Below, piece after piece: positions 52,646 to 61,823 of a stretch of 64,000 bases of DNA. A program made the translations under genes and the position numbers. The first letter of the stretch is position 1; each line of letters starts with the position of its first letter. This DNA comes from UBA1858 sp963976865. GTDB lineage: Bacteria; Pseudomonadota; Gammaproteobacteria; UBA4575. The stretch is from contig CAXBLY010000002.1 in NCBI GenBank assembly GCA_963976865.1, positions 248,001 through 312,000 on the forward strand, given 5' to 3'. The notes under the pieces are model-generated. The model was not told where the DNA came from. It saw nothing but the letters and a program-made list of their open reading frames with translations, and did no database searches.

Positions 52646-53548
52646 CTAGCGAATTTTCCCCTGTTTATAAAACTTCAGCAGCAAAGGCCAGCAAAAAATA
52701 AGTGGGTGCTTTCGAAGCCTGTCACTAACAATCACCGGCTCACCTGTGTGTCGCTCAATTTTCCAGGCAATATAATCAACACCATTAGTAAATGTAGTCG
52801 TGGCTTTCATAAGCCTCAATACAGATAAAATCTTTCCTGCAAACGCTCTGGTTTTCCACTTGATAGTGGATAAAAGTCTTCGTTTATCAGTAGATATATA
52901 ATCGCGTTTCTGTGAAAAGATAGCAGCAGTAATACCATCATAAAATTCACTTTGACTGTTATATATAACACTTGCACGTTGTTTTGTTTCAGTTCTTAGC
53001 TCAGCAGAATAAGTTAGCTGCAAGCCCTTTACCCACAACGCCTCGCTAGAAAACTCTTCCTTAATACAGTCTTTAACAGCATTCACAAATGTCGTTGCTG
53101 CGGTACACTGTATTTCAGTTACCCTGCTTTTCAGATTCTCATCAGCAAAATAGACAAGTGACAGTGGTTGTGTAAAGCGTGCCCAAAAATAGGGGTGGAA
53201 GGATTCATTGACAGCAGAATACAATCCCGGCATAGATATAACTGCGTATTTTGAATGATAGTGCTGACCGCTTATTTTAACCTGCAAATAAAAAACGTTG
53301 GGAGGCAAAACCCTATTAGCAATAGAATACCAGCGGCTATTATAGGCATGATTGTATTCATCAACAATCACGTAGAAATCAAGCATGGCATCTTTATACT
53401 CACGAGTACGCATACAGGATCCATAAAAGACAACTCCCAATAGTGATTTCTTATATTCTGCCTTTAAAGCCTCAACAAATTTTTCAAGCACCTCATCATG
53501 CTGATACTGCAAATTTGAATACACATGCTGATATAGCTGATCATTCAT
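52646..53548 (-). CDS. Nucleotidyltransferase-fold protein of the lipid locus
   Basis: A 300-aa soluble protein. The segment LLGVVFYGSCMRTREYKDAMLDFYVIVDEYN (core FYGSCMRT, 41-48, and D57/D63) fits the beta-polymerase nucleotidyltransferase pattern hG(G/S)..DxD, but the second acidic residue of the DxD is Tyr (DFY), so metal binding may rely on D63 or be lost. The C-terminal half is basic and helical. It is the last of three overlapping or closely spaced genes (CDP-alcohol transferase, kinase, this). As I recall, a similar trio occurs in the Caulobacter ceramide phosphoglycerate locus. Its substrate is unknown. Confidence 0.6.
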   Translation of the reverse strand: MNDQLYQHVYSNLQYQHDEVLEKFVEALKAEYKKSLLGVVFYGSCMRTREYKDAMLDFYVIVDEYNHAYNSRWYSIANRVLPPNVFYLQVKISGQHYHSKYAVISMPGLYSAVNESFHPYFWARFTQPLSLVYFADENLKSRVTEIQCTAATTFVNAVKDCIKEEFSSEALWVKGLQLTYSAELRTETKQRASVIYNSQSEFYDGITAAIFSQKRDYISTDKRRLLSTIKWKTRAFAGKILSVLRLMKATTTFTNGVDYIAWKIERHTGEPVIVSDRLRKHPLIFCWPLLLKFYKQGKIR

Positions 53549-54534
53549 GTAGTCAGAAACGTAACATTACCGGCAGACTGTAATTCAACTTTAGTGGCCT
53601 TACCGGGTTCTCCAAATAACTCTCCATCTAGCGTAAACCCATCCTCAATAATCAATTTTGTTTTAACTGGACAGACACTGCGATAATAATCAGCACCAGC
53701 CTCCACCAAAGGGTCTTTGCCTCGCAGTATTTTCATGAATGCCTTGAATCCTTTAGGTGCATTTTTCTTTATCAATGTAAACGAAATATTGTTACTTGAT
53801 CTTCCATGCCCCCAAAATGGATACACTCCCATCAGCAGGCGATTTAGCGTTGTGGCTGTAATAATCGTGAATTCACCAGTTATCACTGGTGCCTCGTCCA
53901 TTTCAATACTGGCCCGGGTTGAAGTCGTCATTTTATTACTAGTAAGCCAGTCAAAGATATAACGTATCATTGCCATTGATGGTCCCAGTTCACCTCGAAC
54001 TCCTTTGGTATGTATATTTTGCCGGCAATACAGTATTCCATTGTAAATAGCGCCGGCGCCAAAAAACATTCCGCATACTGTCAGGTTTTTCTCTGGCAAA
54101 GTCATTTCTATCACGGGTGTTAATGTCGGTTTCAAAGCACGCGTACCGGATTGCTGCGAATACATGATCACTTTATTCAGTACGTCACTTAATCTGCCTT
54201 TACACCCAACATCACCAAAAGCCATGCTGGTTGTACCTGCACGCAACAATACCAAAGCGGGTGTATACATTTGATTTGATTCATTCTTTAGATAGGTAAG
54301 CACCTGTAGCAATGTGCCATCACCACCATTGATAATCAGAATTTTAGTATTTTGCTGTTTACATGCTTCCATTGCATCCAGCAAGCTGCTCTCTTTATGA
54401 GTAATGATATGCTGAATAGCAGGATAATCCTGTAGTGTTTTTTCAAACACCTCAAATCCACCACGCTTGTTCTTGCCACTACGTGGGTTACTTATTGCAA
54501 CAATATCGGCTGCCCCACTATTGTTAGCCTGCAT
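53545..54534 (-). CDS. Lipid kinase of the diacylglycerol-kinase/ceramide-kinase family
   Basis: A 329-aa kinase with the DAGK catalytic fold. The phosphate loop NPRSG is at 16-20 and the nucleotide site GGDGT at 70-74 (INGGDGTLLQVL). LRAGTTSMAFGD follows. The C-terminal domain holds FTIITATTLNRLLMGVYPFWGHGRS and DGFTLDGELFGEPGKATKVEL (core FTLDGELF). It should phosphorylate a lipid alcohol. Because the locus carries a ceramide-synthase-like gene, ceramide is the likely substrate, as for Caulobacter CpgB. It overlaps the nucleotidyltransferase-like gene by four bases (ATGA). Confidence 0.8.
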   Translation of the reverse strand: MQANNSGAADIVAISNPRSGKNKRGGFEVFEKTLQDYPAIQHIITHKESSLLDAMEACKQQNTKILIINGGDGTLLQVLTYLKNESNQMYTPALVLLRAGTTSMAFGDVGCKGRLSDVLNKVIMYSQQSGTRALKPTLTPVIEMTLPEKNLTVCGMFFGAGAIYNGILYCRQNIHTKGVRGELGPSMAMIRYIFDWLTSNKMTTSTRASIEMDEAPVITGEFTIITATTLNRLLMGVYPFWGHGRSSNNISFTLIKKNAPKGFKAFMKILRGKDPLVEAGADYYRSVCPVKTKLIIEDGFTLDGELFGEPGKATKVELQSAGNVTFLTT

Positions 54535-54540
54535 CGTATA

Positions 54541-55776
54541 CTACTTAACAGACCTCAACAGAGGCGCTATGGTTTTTTGCGCGGGATAGCCAGTAAATAA
54601 TTTTACTGCCAGTGGAGCATTACTTTGATGCGGATCGATATTTTCCACCCACGACTCCAGAGGACCTTTAACCATTCTGACAACGCAGGCAAATATAAAT
54701 CGGCTAGCGAGTAGCAATGTAGATATAACTGACCATGCCACTACCCACATAAACCCTAGTTCAGGATCGGCGACCAGAACAGCAATACTTAACAAAATAA
54801 TACAGGGATTTCTGCGTGCAGTAACCAGACGATGGAATGAATCTATCGGTTTCCAGCAAAATATACTGATATCATTAAAAAACAACTGAAATAAACCTTC
54901 AAAGATTCTGCCACCGACATAGGCTGCCAGCATTACCCAAACCCAGTCCATGACTGGCAGCGTCATATTCATAAAAGCAATCTGACTCACGCCAAGGCCC
55001 ATCGCCCAGCACCAGTACCAGATCGGCGGATGAATAATATCTAGCCCATGATCCATTGCATGACCAATTTTGCTCGACTGGAGAGTAACACGCGCCAGCT
55101 TGCCATCCACTGTATCGAGAAACGTCATCAGCCACGCCGCACACAAACCTGCCACCAATTCGCCGTAATAAAATGCAAACCCGCTGAATATTGTGAGCAA
55201 CCAACCAAACCCTGTGACCATATTAGGTGTGATTTTTGCGTTAGCACACATGCGTACAACGCCACGTGCAGGTAATGGCCACCACCATTTCGTAACCAGG
55301 TCAGTGATACCTTTATATGACTTGTCATACAAATAGTTTTCAATGACAGTTTTGTCATTTTCATTAAGCTGTACTACATGAGCCAAATCATATTTACGTA
55401 ATCGCGGATCATAACCCCCAGTGAGTTGTTCCGGTGTATACACTGTTATCTCATTCAGCTCGCTTACAGGAAGACCTTGATCAAGCAGATTTATGGCATG
55501 TGTAACCTTATTACTACTGCACCATACTGCAGCCGGAGATGGCTGCTGGCCTGACGAAAGTAAAACAGCTTCAGGACAAGTAACCAGTTTTTGTAACACA
55601 TTGGCTTCATAAAGGTAATCAGCCCGCAATATAAGGATATTTTGTTCGAAGGAGAGTACATTGATATCGACAATTTCGTTGAAATCACCCGCTTTGGCTA
55701 ATACCTTGCGTATGCGCTCCACCTGGGGTACTCCCCACAACGCAACATCGCATGTCTTTATAATGTGGTAATCCAT
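54541..55776 (-). CDS. CDP-alcohol phosphatidyltransferase with extra N-terminal domain
   Basis: A 411-aa fusion. Residues 1-125 look like a worn-down sugar-nucleotidyltransferase domain (ALWGVPQVERIRKVLAKAGD, NILILRADYLYEANVLQKLV) without the GxGxR signature. Residues 145-400 are a membrane CDP-alcohol phosphatidyltransferase. The motif D(x)2DG(x)2AR(x)8G(x)3D(x)3D is complete: D221, D224, G225, A228, R229, G238, D242, D246. The overall plan recalls bifunctional inositol-1-phosphate cytidylyltransferase/phosphotransferases. It would move a phospho-head-group from a CDP carrier. First gene of the three-gene minus-strand unit. Confidence 0.85.
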   Translation of the reverse strand: MDYHIIKTCDVALWGVPQVERIRKVLAKAGDFNEIVDINVLSFEQNILILRADYLYEANVLQKLVTCPEAVLLSSGQQPSPAAVWCSSNKVTHAINLLDQGLPVSELNEITVYTPEQLTGGYDPRLRKYDLAHVVQLNENDKTVIENYLYDKSYKGITDLVTKWWWPLPARGVVRMCANAKITPNMVTGFGWLLTIFSGFAFYYGELVAGLCAAWLMTFLDTVDGKLARVTLQSSKIGHAMDHGLDIIHPPIWYWCWAMGLGVSQIAFMNMTLPVMDWVWVMLAAYVGGRIFEGLFQLFFNDISIFCWKPIDSFHRLVTARRNPCIILLSIAVLVADPELGFMWVVAWSVISTLLLASRFIFACVVRMVKGPLESWVENIDPHQSNAPLAVKLFTGYPAQKTIAPLLRSVK

Positions 55777-55889
55777 AATTGTATATAATGCCGATTTATT
55801 TGATCAAATACTCAATCATGCTCTCGACTGTTTAAAACAATGACAAAATTAATTCAAAACACTGCACAGAAACGACTGTATTCAAGTTA

Positions 55890-56870
55890 ATGAACGAAAG
55901 CATTGAAACTGGCGGGCATGCTAATGAGTCTTTTCGATTTGTGCAACTTTCCGACTTGCACTTATCGTCAATTCAATCACCCAACCCTGTTCATCTGCTC
56001 AATAAACGTATCCTTGGTTACTTATCGTGGTTACGTAAACGACGATTCACCCATCAACGATCGATTCTGGATATTGCTATTGAAGAAATTCGTCATCTCA
56101 AGGTTGATCACTATGCAATCACTGGCGATTTAACACATATCGGTTTGAAAAGTGAATTTGAGCAAGCCGGTCAATGGCTGAATAGCGTCGCTACTGCTGA
56201 CAGGATCACTCTTATTCCGGGCAATCATGACCTGTATGTTAATGAGCGCTGGAATCGGAGTTTTGCCCTGTGGGAAAACTACATGCTGGGTGACAATCAG
56301 AAAATTCATAACCCACCCAGACAGGCTCTCGCACAATTAAACCAGCTATACCCAATTGTTCGCATACGTAAACAGGTTGCCTTTATTGGTCTATCCAGTG
56401 TCTTTGATGCACCATGGTTCCGTGCGACCGGCAAAATAGATGAACAGCAACTCAATCGTTTACAGAAATTACTGAGCAGCAAGGCACTGGATAATTTCTG
56501 CAAAGTACTTCTTGTACACCACCCGCTAACAATAACGCATACTCCAGCACGCAAATGCCTGCTCAATCGAGACAGATTAACCAGCATGTTACGGCAGCAT
56601 CCTGTCGAACTCGTGTTGCATGGACATGGACATAACAGTTGTTTTGAGACAATTGACTGCGCAGATAAAACTGAAATTCCTGTCATAGGGATGTCTTCAT
56701 CATCCAGCATCAGTCAGGCAAAAAACTATCAGGCGGAATTTTTATTGTTTGAGATCAGTAACACGCACAATGGCTGGAACATAAACAGGCAAAGTTATAC
56801 GTATAACAAAGACCTGAGAAAATTCAGCGTAACAACACACCAGCAGTTCAGCCGGGCGAAAGCTTGCTAG
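55890..56870 (+). CDS. Calcineurin-type metallophosphoesterase
   Basis: A 326-aa soluble phosphoesterase with the full metal site: D22-x-H24 (FVQLSDLHLSS), GDL near residue 80 (YAITGDLTHIG), GNHD near 111 (LIPGNHDLYV), a VLLVHHPL histidine and the HGHGHNS motif in the C-terminal third. The family includes lipid- and nucleotide-phosphate hydrolases (for example UDP-2,3-diacylglucosamine hydrolase). In this setting a phospholipid or CDP-compound is a sensible substrate. Divergent from the CDP-alcohol transferase (113-base gap) and convergent, with a 23-base overlap, with the LptG-like gene. Confidence 0.85.
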   Translation: MNESIETGGHANESFRFVQLSDLHLSSIQSPNPVHLLNKRILGYLSWLRKRRFTHQRSILDIAIEEIRHLKVDHYAITGDLTHIGLKSEFEQAGQWLNSVATADRITLIPGNHDLYVNERWNRSFALWENYMLGDNQKIHNPPRQALAQLNQLYPIVRIRKQVAFIGLSSVFDAPWFRATGKIDEQQLNRLQKLLSSKALDNFCKVLLVHHPLTITHTPARKCLLNRDRLTSMLRQHPVELVLHGHGHNSCFETIDCADKTEIPVIGMSSSSSISQAKNYQAEFLLFEISNTHNGWNINRQSYTYNKDLRKFSVTTHQQFSRAKAC

Positions 56871-57939
56871 CAGCGCGCATTTTAATAACCGCCAGCAATA
56901 CTAACACCATCCCACTAGGCGCTGTCGCAATAATGACTGGCGACCAGTGCTGCAACGAGCCTATGTGAGTTATGAGCTGAGATACTACGTAAAAGGTCAC
57001 CCCTGCCAGCACGCCCAAGGTAATTCGTTTACCTGTAGACACAGTGCGTTGCGAACCAAATACAAAGGGCATACCCAGAAAAATCATGATAGCTGCAGAT
57101 ACTGGTATCATTATTTTTTGCCAGAATAGCAATTCGTATCGATACGACTGCTCTTTACGTTGTTTTAGCCCCTGCACAAACTGATACAAATCAGTAAGGG
57201 ATAACGCTTCCGGCCTGGATACAATAATACCCAATTGAGCAGCACTCAGAAAAGACTGCCACTTCATTGCCTCTTCACGTGTTACCTGTAAGCGCCCGTT
57301 GACTAACTGTTTGACCGTCACCCCCAACAACATCCATTCTGTTTCGACGCCTCCAGACAAATCAACCCTGTCTACATGTAAATAACGTAGCAGTTCATGC
57401 TGATCATTGAATTCAAATATTTCCACATCAACAGGAATACGCCCATTCTCCACTTCATTGACATGAATAAACCGGTGATTACTTTGCGCCCAGTACCCGG
57501 CATCCCCAATAAAATCGCCTGCACCCTCTACTGCTAACGTCTTCTCAACATTGGCCTGCTGCAATGTTGAAGGAATAACAAACTGTGCATTAACCAGCAC
57601 CAGCACCATTAGAATTAACGCAGCAAACAGGACAGAATTAGTCACATCTCGCGGAGCCACACCAACAGTTTCAAGCGCGACTAATTCCTGATGTGCCGCT
57701 AAAGACCCTAGTGCCAGAATAGACCCGACCAGACCAATGAATGCTGCAAAATCCAGTAACAGCTTTGGCGCATGTAGCACTACATACTTAATTGCCAGAA
57801 GCCAGTGATAATTTCCCGTCCCTACCTGATCCAGCTCTTCTATCAGGAGAATAATCGAGAACAGTGACACCATGATTAGCGCCAGCAAAACAAATCCACG
57901 TAAGACACTCAGCCCGATATAACGTTGAAGAATAAACAT
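56848..57939 (-). CDS. LptG-like permease (YjgP/YjgQ family)
   Basis: A 363-aa protein with six membrane segments, three at each end, and a large periplasmic beta-jellyroll domain in the middle. Family blocks: FILQRYIGLSVLRGFVLLALIMV, LLIEELDQVGTGNYHW, SLAAHQELVALETVGVAPRDV, GYWAQSNHRFIHVN. LptG is one half of the LptB2FG ABC machine that lifts LPS out of the inner membrane. Here the pair sits inside a lipid-synthesis locus rather than beside pepA, so it may carry another lipid. It lies six bases after the LptF-like gene. Confidence 0.82.
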   Translation of the reverse strand: MFILQRYIGLSVLRGFVLLALIMVSLFSIILLIEELDQVGTGNYHWLLAIKYVVLHAPKLLLDFAAFIGLVGSILALGSLAAHQELVALETVGVAPRDVTNSVLFAALILMVLVLVNAQFVIPSTLQQANVEKTLAVEGAGDFIGDAGYWAQSNHRFIHVNEVENGRIPVDVEIFEFNDQHELLRYLHVDRVDLSGGVETEWMLLGVTVKQLVNGRLQVTREEAMKWQSFLSAAQLGIIVSRPEALSLTDLYQFVQGLKQRKEQSYRYELLFWQKIMIPVSAAIMIFLGMPFVFGSQRTVSTGKRITLGVLAGVTFYVVSQLITHIGSLQHWSPVIIATAPSGMVLVLLAVIKMRAASKLSPG

Positions 57940-57945
57940 TATGCG

Positions 57946-58995
57946 TTATGAATAGCGCTTACCGAGAAGCGCGGTGGTTACAATCAATGCAATCACAATA
58001 CCCCACATACCAGGAACGGCGCCCACACTGCCTTGCTCCATCCACGTTTTCATAATTAAACTCCCTGCGTGTATCACGAAGAAAAACAGCACACCGATGA
58101 TGAGCTTTCCATAACGTCCCTGTCTGGGTGATGTTTTTGCCAGCAATATAGCAATAATGGCCAGAAAAAAAGCCTTAAACGCCGAGGTGGTTCTCCATTG
58201 AAATTCGGCGACTTCGTGACGATCAGTTGAACTTGCCAGATAGTAAGTTGATGCTGCTTTTCGTTTAAAAGATGGCGGCGCCACTTCTTTTGTCTTGGGT
58301 AACACAGTGAATTGCTTAAAACTGACTAATGTATCCGCTCCATCCTCTTGTAATCGATGCGCGGTACCCTCTAAAAACACCAGCACTGGCGCTTGATTAT
58401 CTTCTTGCTCTCTATGATAGCCTTCTTGCGCATAGACAACCTGTATTGAATCTCCATCAGGCTGATAAACAAAAATATCATTTTTGACATTGTTTTTTTC
58501 GTTTATGCTCGTGGTGAAATAGACTTGGCCCGTCTCTTTGTTTTCATAAAAATATCCCTCTTCAAGATGGTCAAAGTCATAGGTTTGTTGCGCCTGGTAT
58601 TTAGCTGTGTAGCGCAAATCATAAGCCCATGGTCGCACAAAAATTGCCACTATAGCTGTTAACACAACGATAGAGATAATTAACGGCATGAGCGTTTTCG
58701 CCAAACCAAAAACGCTCATGCCAGACGCATGCAATGCACTGATTTCCTGCTCCGAGTATAGCTTGCCCAACCCCATCAAGAGGGTAATGTAGAGTGCCAG
58801 AGGTAAAAACAGCTCGAACGCGGCAATCGTTTTAGATACGATCAACACCACCAGCAGGTTTGAGGGGATGAGGTTACTTTCGGCATCAGCCAATAACGCC
58901 AACGCACTGTAACTGACCATCAATAACAGTAAAACCGTACAAATCAATGTAAACGGCCTGAGTATTTCTCGAGTTATGTAAGCGCTTATGATCAA
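57946..58995 (-). CDS. LptF-like permease (YjgP/YjgQ family)
   Basis: A 349-aa partner of the next gene with the same plan: membrane segments at about 10-35, 45-75 and 95-120, a periplasmic domain (about 125-255), and three C-terminal segments. Blocks are IISAYITREILRPFTLICTVLLLL, LPLALYITLLMGLGKLYSEQEISALHASGMS, and the end LVVTTALLGKRY-like. No ATPase (LptB) gene is in the window, so it would have to borrow one. It may be the organism's only LptF, or a lipid-specific paralogue. Confidence 0.82.
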   Translation of the reverse strand: MIISAYITREILRPFTLICTVLLLLMVSYSALALLADAESNLIPSNLLVVLIVSKTIAAFELFLPLALYITLLMGLGKLYSEQEISALHASGMSVFGLAKTLMPLIISIVVLTAIVAIFVRPWAYDLRYTAKYQAQQTYDFDHLEEGYFYENKETGQVYFTTSINEKNNVKNDIFVYQPDGDSIQVVYAQEGYHREQEDNQAPVLVFLEGTAHRLQEDGADTLVSFKQFTVLPKTKEVAPPSFKRKAASTYYLASSTDRHEVAEFQWRTTSAFKAFFLAIIAILLAKTSPRQGRYGKLIIGVLFFFVIHAGSLIMKTWMEQGSVGAVPGMWGIVIALIVTTALLGKRYS

Positions 58996-59017
58996 ATTGC
59001 TTTAATCTGTTATTGGA

Positions 59018-59045
59018 TTGGTGTCACTCTATATTGTTGTATAGT
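59018..59045 (+). promoter_or_regulatory. Possible sigma-70 promoter of the NTP-transferase gene
   Basis: TTGGTG (59018-59023), 16 bases, TATAGT (59040-59045), followed by GTATAG. The -10 has five of six matches to TATAAT; the -35 has four of six. It lies in the 130-base gap between the divergent lptF-like gene and the NTP-transferase gene. A start near 59052 would give a leader of about 75 bases. Confidence 0.35.
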
Positions 59046-59125
59046 GTATAGTTACGCCCGATTCGTCTAGCAGTAATTTTGCTGCATCCAAATCTCAAAC
59101 ACTAACAGTATTTATATCGAACACA

Positions 59126-59854
59126 ATGAAAGCCATTATATTATGCGCCGGCCAGGGGCGTCGATTGCTGCCATACACGGAATCATCGCCCAAATGCTTA
59201 CTATCACTGAATAACAGGCACTTTATTGAATGGCAGATTGATGCGCTACTCGAAGTCGGCGTAGAACAAATAGTGGCAGTGGTTGGATATGCTGCACAAC
59301 GCATCGAAACCATTCTCAGCAAACGATACTCAGATAAAGTAAGTTTTGTTTACAATCCGTTTTATGAAATCGCTGACAACCTGGCTAGCTGCTGGATGGC
59401 ACGCGAACATTTCAAACATGATTTTATGATTCTCAACGGCGACACGTTATTCGAGCCCGCAGTGATTACCAAATTGTTGAGCACTAATGAGTATCCTATC
59501 ACTCTGGCGACAGACGAAAAAGACAGTTATGACGATGACGACATGAAAGTCATTACAGAAGGTGCTCGATTACTCTCTGTAGGCAAAAAATTAGCCATGT
59601 CCGACGTTAATGGTGAATCAATTGGTGTTATGCATTTTAATCCCGAAGGCGCCATATTATTTAAAAACACAATCGAAAAATTAATGTACTCCCCCGATTC
59701 CTTGCAAAAGTGGTATTTATCCATCATTGATCAACTTGCAGCAAACAATCATGTAGGCACTTGCTCTATACACGGACTGGAGTGGACCGAAGTCGATTTC
59801 ATCCAGGACCTTGAACGCGCACAGCAGCTTGCCGAGAAGTGGGACAATAAATAA
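59126..59854 (+). CDS. Nucleotidyltransferase, LicC/sugar-phosphate type
   Basis: A 242-aa protein of the NTP-transferase superfamily. The signature AIILCAGQGRRLLPYTESSPKCLL (core GQGRRLLP and the catalytic Lys in PKCLL) opens it, then LILNGDTLFEP, the metal-binding Asp, and ATDEKDSYDDDDMKVI. It is most like the choline-phosphate or other alditol/inositol-phosphate cytidylyltransferases (LicC-like), which make CDP-activated alcohol head-groups. That would supply the CDP-alcohol transferase at 54541. Convergent with, and two bases from, the MobA-like gene. Confidence 0.82.
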   Translation: MKAIILCAGQGRRLLPYTESSPKCLLSLNNRHFIEWQIDALLEVGVEQIVAVVGYAAQRIETILSKRYSDKVSFVYNPFYEIADNLASCWMAREHFKHDFMILNGDTLFEPAVITKLLSTNEYPITLATDEKDSYDDDDMKVITEGARLLSVGKKLAMSDVNGESIGVMHFNPEGAILFKNTIEKLMYSPDSLQKWYLSIIDQLAANNHVGTCSIHGLEWTEVDFIQDLERAQQLAEKWDNK

Positions 59855-59856
59855 AA

Positions 59857-60633
59857 TTATTCCAGGTAACGGGATAGCACTTCGTAGTCATGCGCTGAAT
59901 CGATGTCTATGGCAAATTCCGGAATATTAAAATCCTCAATGACAAGCCTGGCACCCACTTTGCGGGACAACCTGTTTGCCACTTGCAACAGACTCAAACG
60001 GCCCAGCTTGTAGCTCAATACACTTAACCAGTCTATCTTTCGAATCAGTTGAACCGGCTTCTTGCGACTCTCTTCCACCGCCTGCCAGTATTCTATTGCC
60101 TTGACGCCTTGCGGAGTTAACACCGCAAACAGATTAGCAAAACACACGACCTGACCATTGAACTTGTATCTGGTTTTTTTAAGTGCTGCTATTTTTTCGC
60201 CTATCAATGCATGATCAATAGCACCAGCAACAAAATCAGCATCAACATTGATTACACGCTGACAGTATTCGTCAATCATCAAAGGTTCTAGCAGAGGCAG
60301 ATCACATGTCACAACCAGCGTAGGATAACATGCACTCGCCAGCACACCTTTCATTGCACTTGCACTAGGCCCTTTGGCAGGTTCAATAATTTCTACATTA
60401 TATTTTTTCAGCAAATCATTTATTTGTGCATGATTATTCAGGCATTGCTGACCTGGCCCCACAACAAATATTTTATTAATACTTGCTGATTGATATAAAG
60501 TGGAAATCACGCGTTCAATCAGCATGGTATCCTGCAATTTTACTGCCGCTTTACCGTAGACATTGGCAGCACGGGCTACCGGATCAGTCAAGCCACGATC
60601 ACCTGCCAACACTACAGCATTCCACTGCACCAT
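59857..60633 (-). CDS. MobA-like NTP-transferase-fold protein
   Basis: A 258-aa protein of the MobA-like NTP-transferase group. The start WNAVVLAGDRGLTDPVARAANVYGKAAVKL (core VLAGDRG..DPVARAA) replaces the normal GxGxR loop. VTCDLPLLEP follows, with DADFVAGAI and the metal-binding Asp. The C-terminal third (NRLSRKVGARLVIEDFNIPEFAIDIDSAHDYEVLSRYLE) is typical of this subfamily. It may activate a head-group alcohol or act as a partner of the first NTP-transferase. It overlaps the GNAT gene by one base (TGATG). Confidence 0.75.
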   Translation of the reverse strand: MVQWNAVVLAGDRGLTDPVARAANVYGKAAVKLQDTMLIERVISTLYQSASINKIFVVGPGQQCLNNHAQINDLLKKYNVEIIEPAKGPSASAMKGVLASACYPTLVVTCDLPLLEPLMIDEYCQRVINVDADFVAGAIDHALIGEKIAALKKTRYKFNGQVVCFANLFAVLTPQGVKAIEYWQAVEESRKKPVQLIRKIDWLSVLSYKLGRLSLLQVANRLSRKVGARLVIEDFNIPEFAIDIDSAHDYEVLSRYLE

Positions 60634-61784
60634 CAGCTTTGTTGTACCGCAGGTGATAATCTTTTTTCAAACACGCGATATGTTTTGTATTGTGTCGCAC
60701 CCAATCCTTCAAGAATCTTATTCAGACGTGTATTATCTTCCAGCACCCAGGATAACTCATGCTGCTTAAATCCTGCTTCTATCGCAAACTTTTTAAATTT
60801 TCCAATTAACGTCAGCGCTAACGCCGACCCCTTCATATGATTTTGATATTCCCGCTTTATCCCCAATAGTGCTGCACGACCAGAGTCCGGGCGCGCAAAT
60901 TTCAAGCGCCAAAAAAATTTAAAGATTCCGGTTGGAAATAGTCGACCGTTTAGATCTTTTATAATTGCATTAAAATTCGGAAGCCCGACGATCATGCCTG
61001 CCGGAACCCCTTCAAACTCGGCAATTTTAAAATGATCGGGAGGAATAAGCATTAGCATTTCTTTACCCAGATGCATGAATTCACTCTCGGTAAAGGGTAT
61101 AAACCCCCAGTTATTCGCCCATGAATCATTAAAAATATCTAGCATGATTTTCATATCTTTCTGAATATTCTTTACATCAATATCCCTGAGAACAATTCTT
61201 TGCTGATAACGCTTGAGAATTCGTTGCATCGCAGGCGGATTGACAAAATCTCCCTCATTCAGCCAGGCAAATAAATCCTTTGCCTTGTAGTACTGATTAC
61301 TCTCAAAAAGATTAAGATAGTAACGCCTGGCATGCCCCATCATAATATACGGCGGAGTATCAAATCCTTCTATCAGCAAGCCGCTTTCCTGATTAATTGA
61401 AAGACTAAACGGACCACGGATAACTTCACATTGTTTTGAATATACCCATTGCTCAGCCTGGGAAAATAACTCTCCGGCAATCTCAACGTCGTCAATACAT
61501 TCAAACATACCAAAATAACCTACCCGTTTATGTTCACCAACAGGTTTTAGCTGATCCAGTTGAGCACTAATACGTCCTACTGCTTTGCCATCCTTATAAG
61601 CAATCCAGAATCGAGCTTGTGCATGCTCAAAATAAGGATGTTTAGGTGAAAGCAGATCCAGACGTTCTTTAATTAATGGTGGCACCCAGCAGGGATCACT
61701 GGCGTAGATATTCCAGGGTACTTTAATAAATTTTTTGATAGACGCACGATCAGAAACGTCAAAAGAATGCAATACCAAGGACAT
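60633..61784 (-). CDS. GNAT-fold acyltransferase resembling bacterial ceramide synthase
   Basis: A 383-aa protein with two GNAT-like halves. It begins with the family pattern FIKVPWNIYASDPCWVPPLIKERLDLLSPKHPYFEHAQARFWIA (parts VPWNIYASDPCWVPPL and HPYFEHAQARFWIA), then GKAVGRISAQLDQL, and a C-terminal KGSALALTLIGKFKKFAIEAGFKQHELSWVLEDN acyl-CoA-like site. From memory, the Caulobacter ceramide synthase (bCerS) belongs to this family, acylating the sphingoid amine. No biochemical inference goes beyond that resemblance. It leads a unit with the MobA-like gene. Confidence 0.75.
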   Translation of the reverse strand: MSLVLHSFDVSDRASIKKFIKVPWNIYASDPCWVPPLIKERLDLLSPKHPYFEHAQARFWIAYKDGKAVGRISAQLDQLKPVGEHKRVGYFGMFECIDDVEIAGELFSQAEQWVYSKQCEVIRGPFSLSINQESGLLIEGFDTPPYIMMGHARRYYLNLFESNQYYKAKDLFAWLNEGDFVNPPAMQRILKRYQQRIVLRDIDVKNIQKDMKIMLDIFNDSWANNWGFIPFTESEFMHLGKEMLMLIPPDHFKIAEFEGVPAGMIVGLPNFNAIIKDLNGRLFPTGIFKFFWRLKFARPDSGRAALLGIKREYQNHMKGSALALTLIGKFKKFAIEAGFKQHELSWVLEDNTRLNKILEGLGATQYKTYRVFEKRLSPAVQQS

Positions 61785-61823
61785 TATTATTACCAGAATG
61801 ATTATTAATAACGTCTAATGCAA

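Noticed and set aside
60633..61784. Reading the GNAT gene as a peptidoglycan-bridge FemX-type enzyme
   Set aside because: The N-terminal PWNIYASDPCWVPP and PYFEHAQARF patterns fit the ceramide-synthase-like GNAT group better, and no cell-wall genes are nearby.
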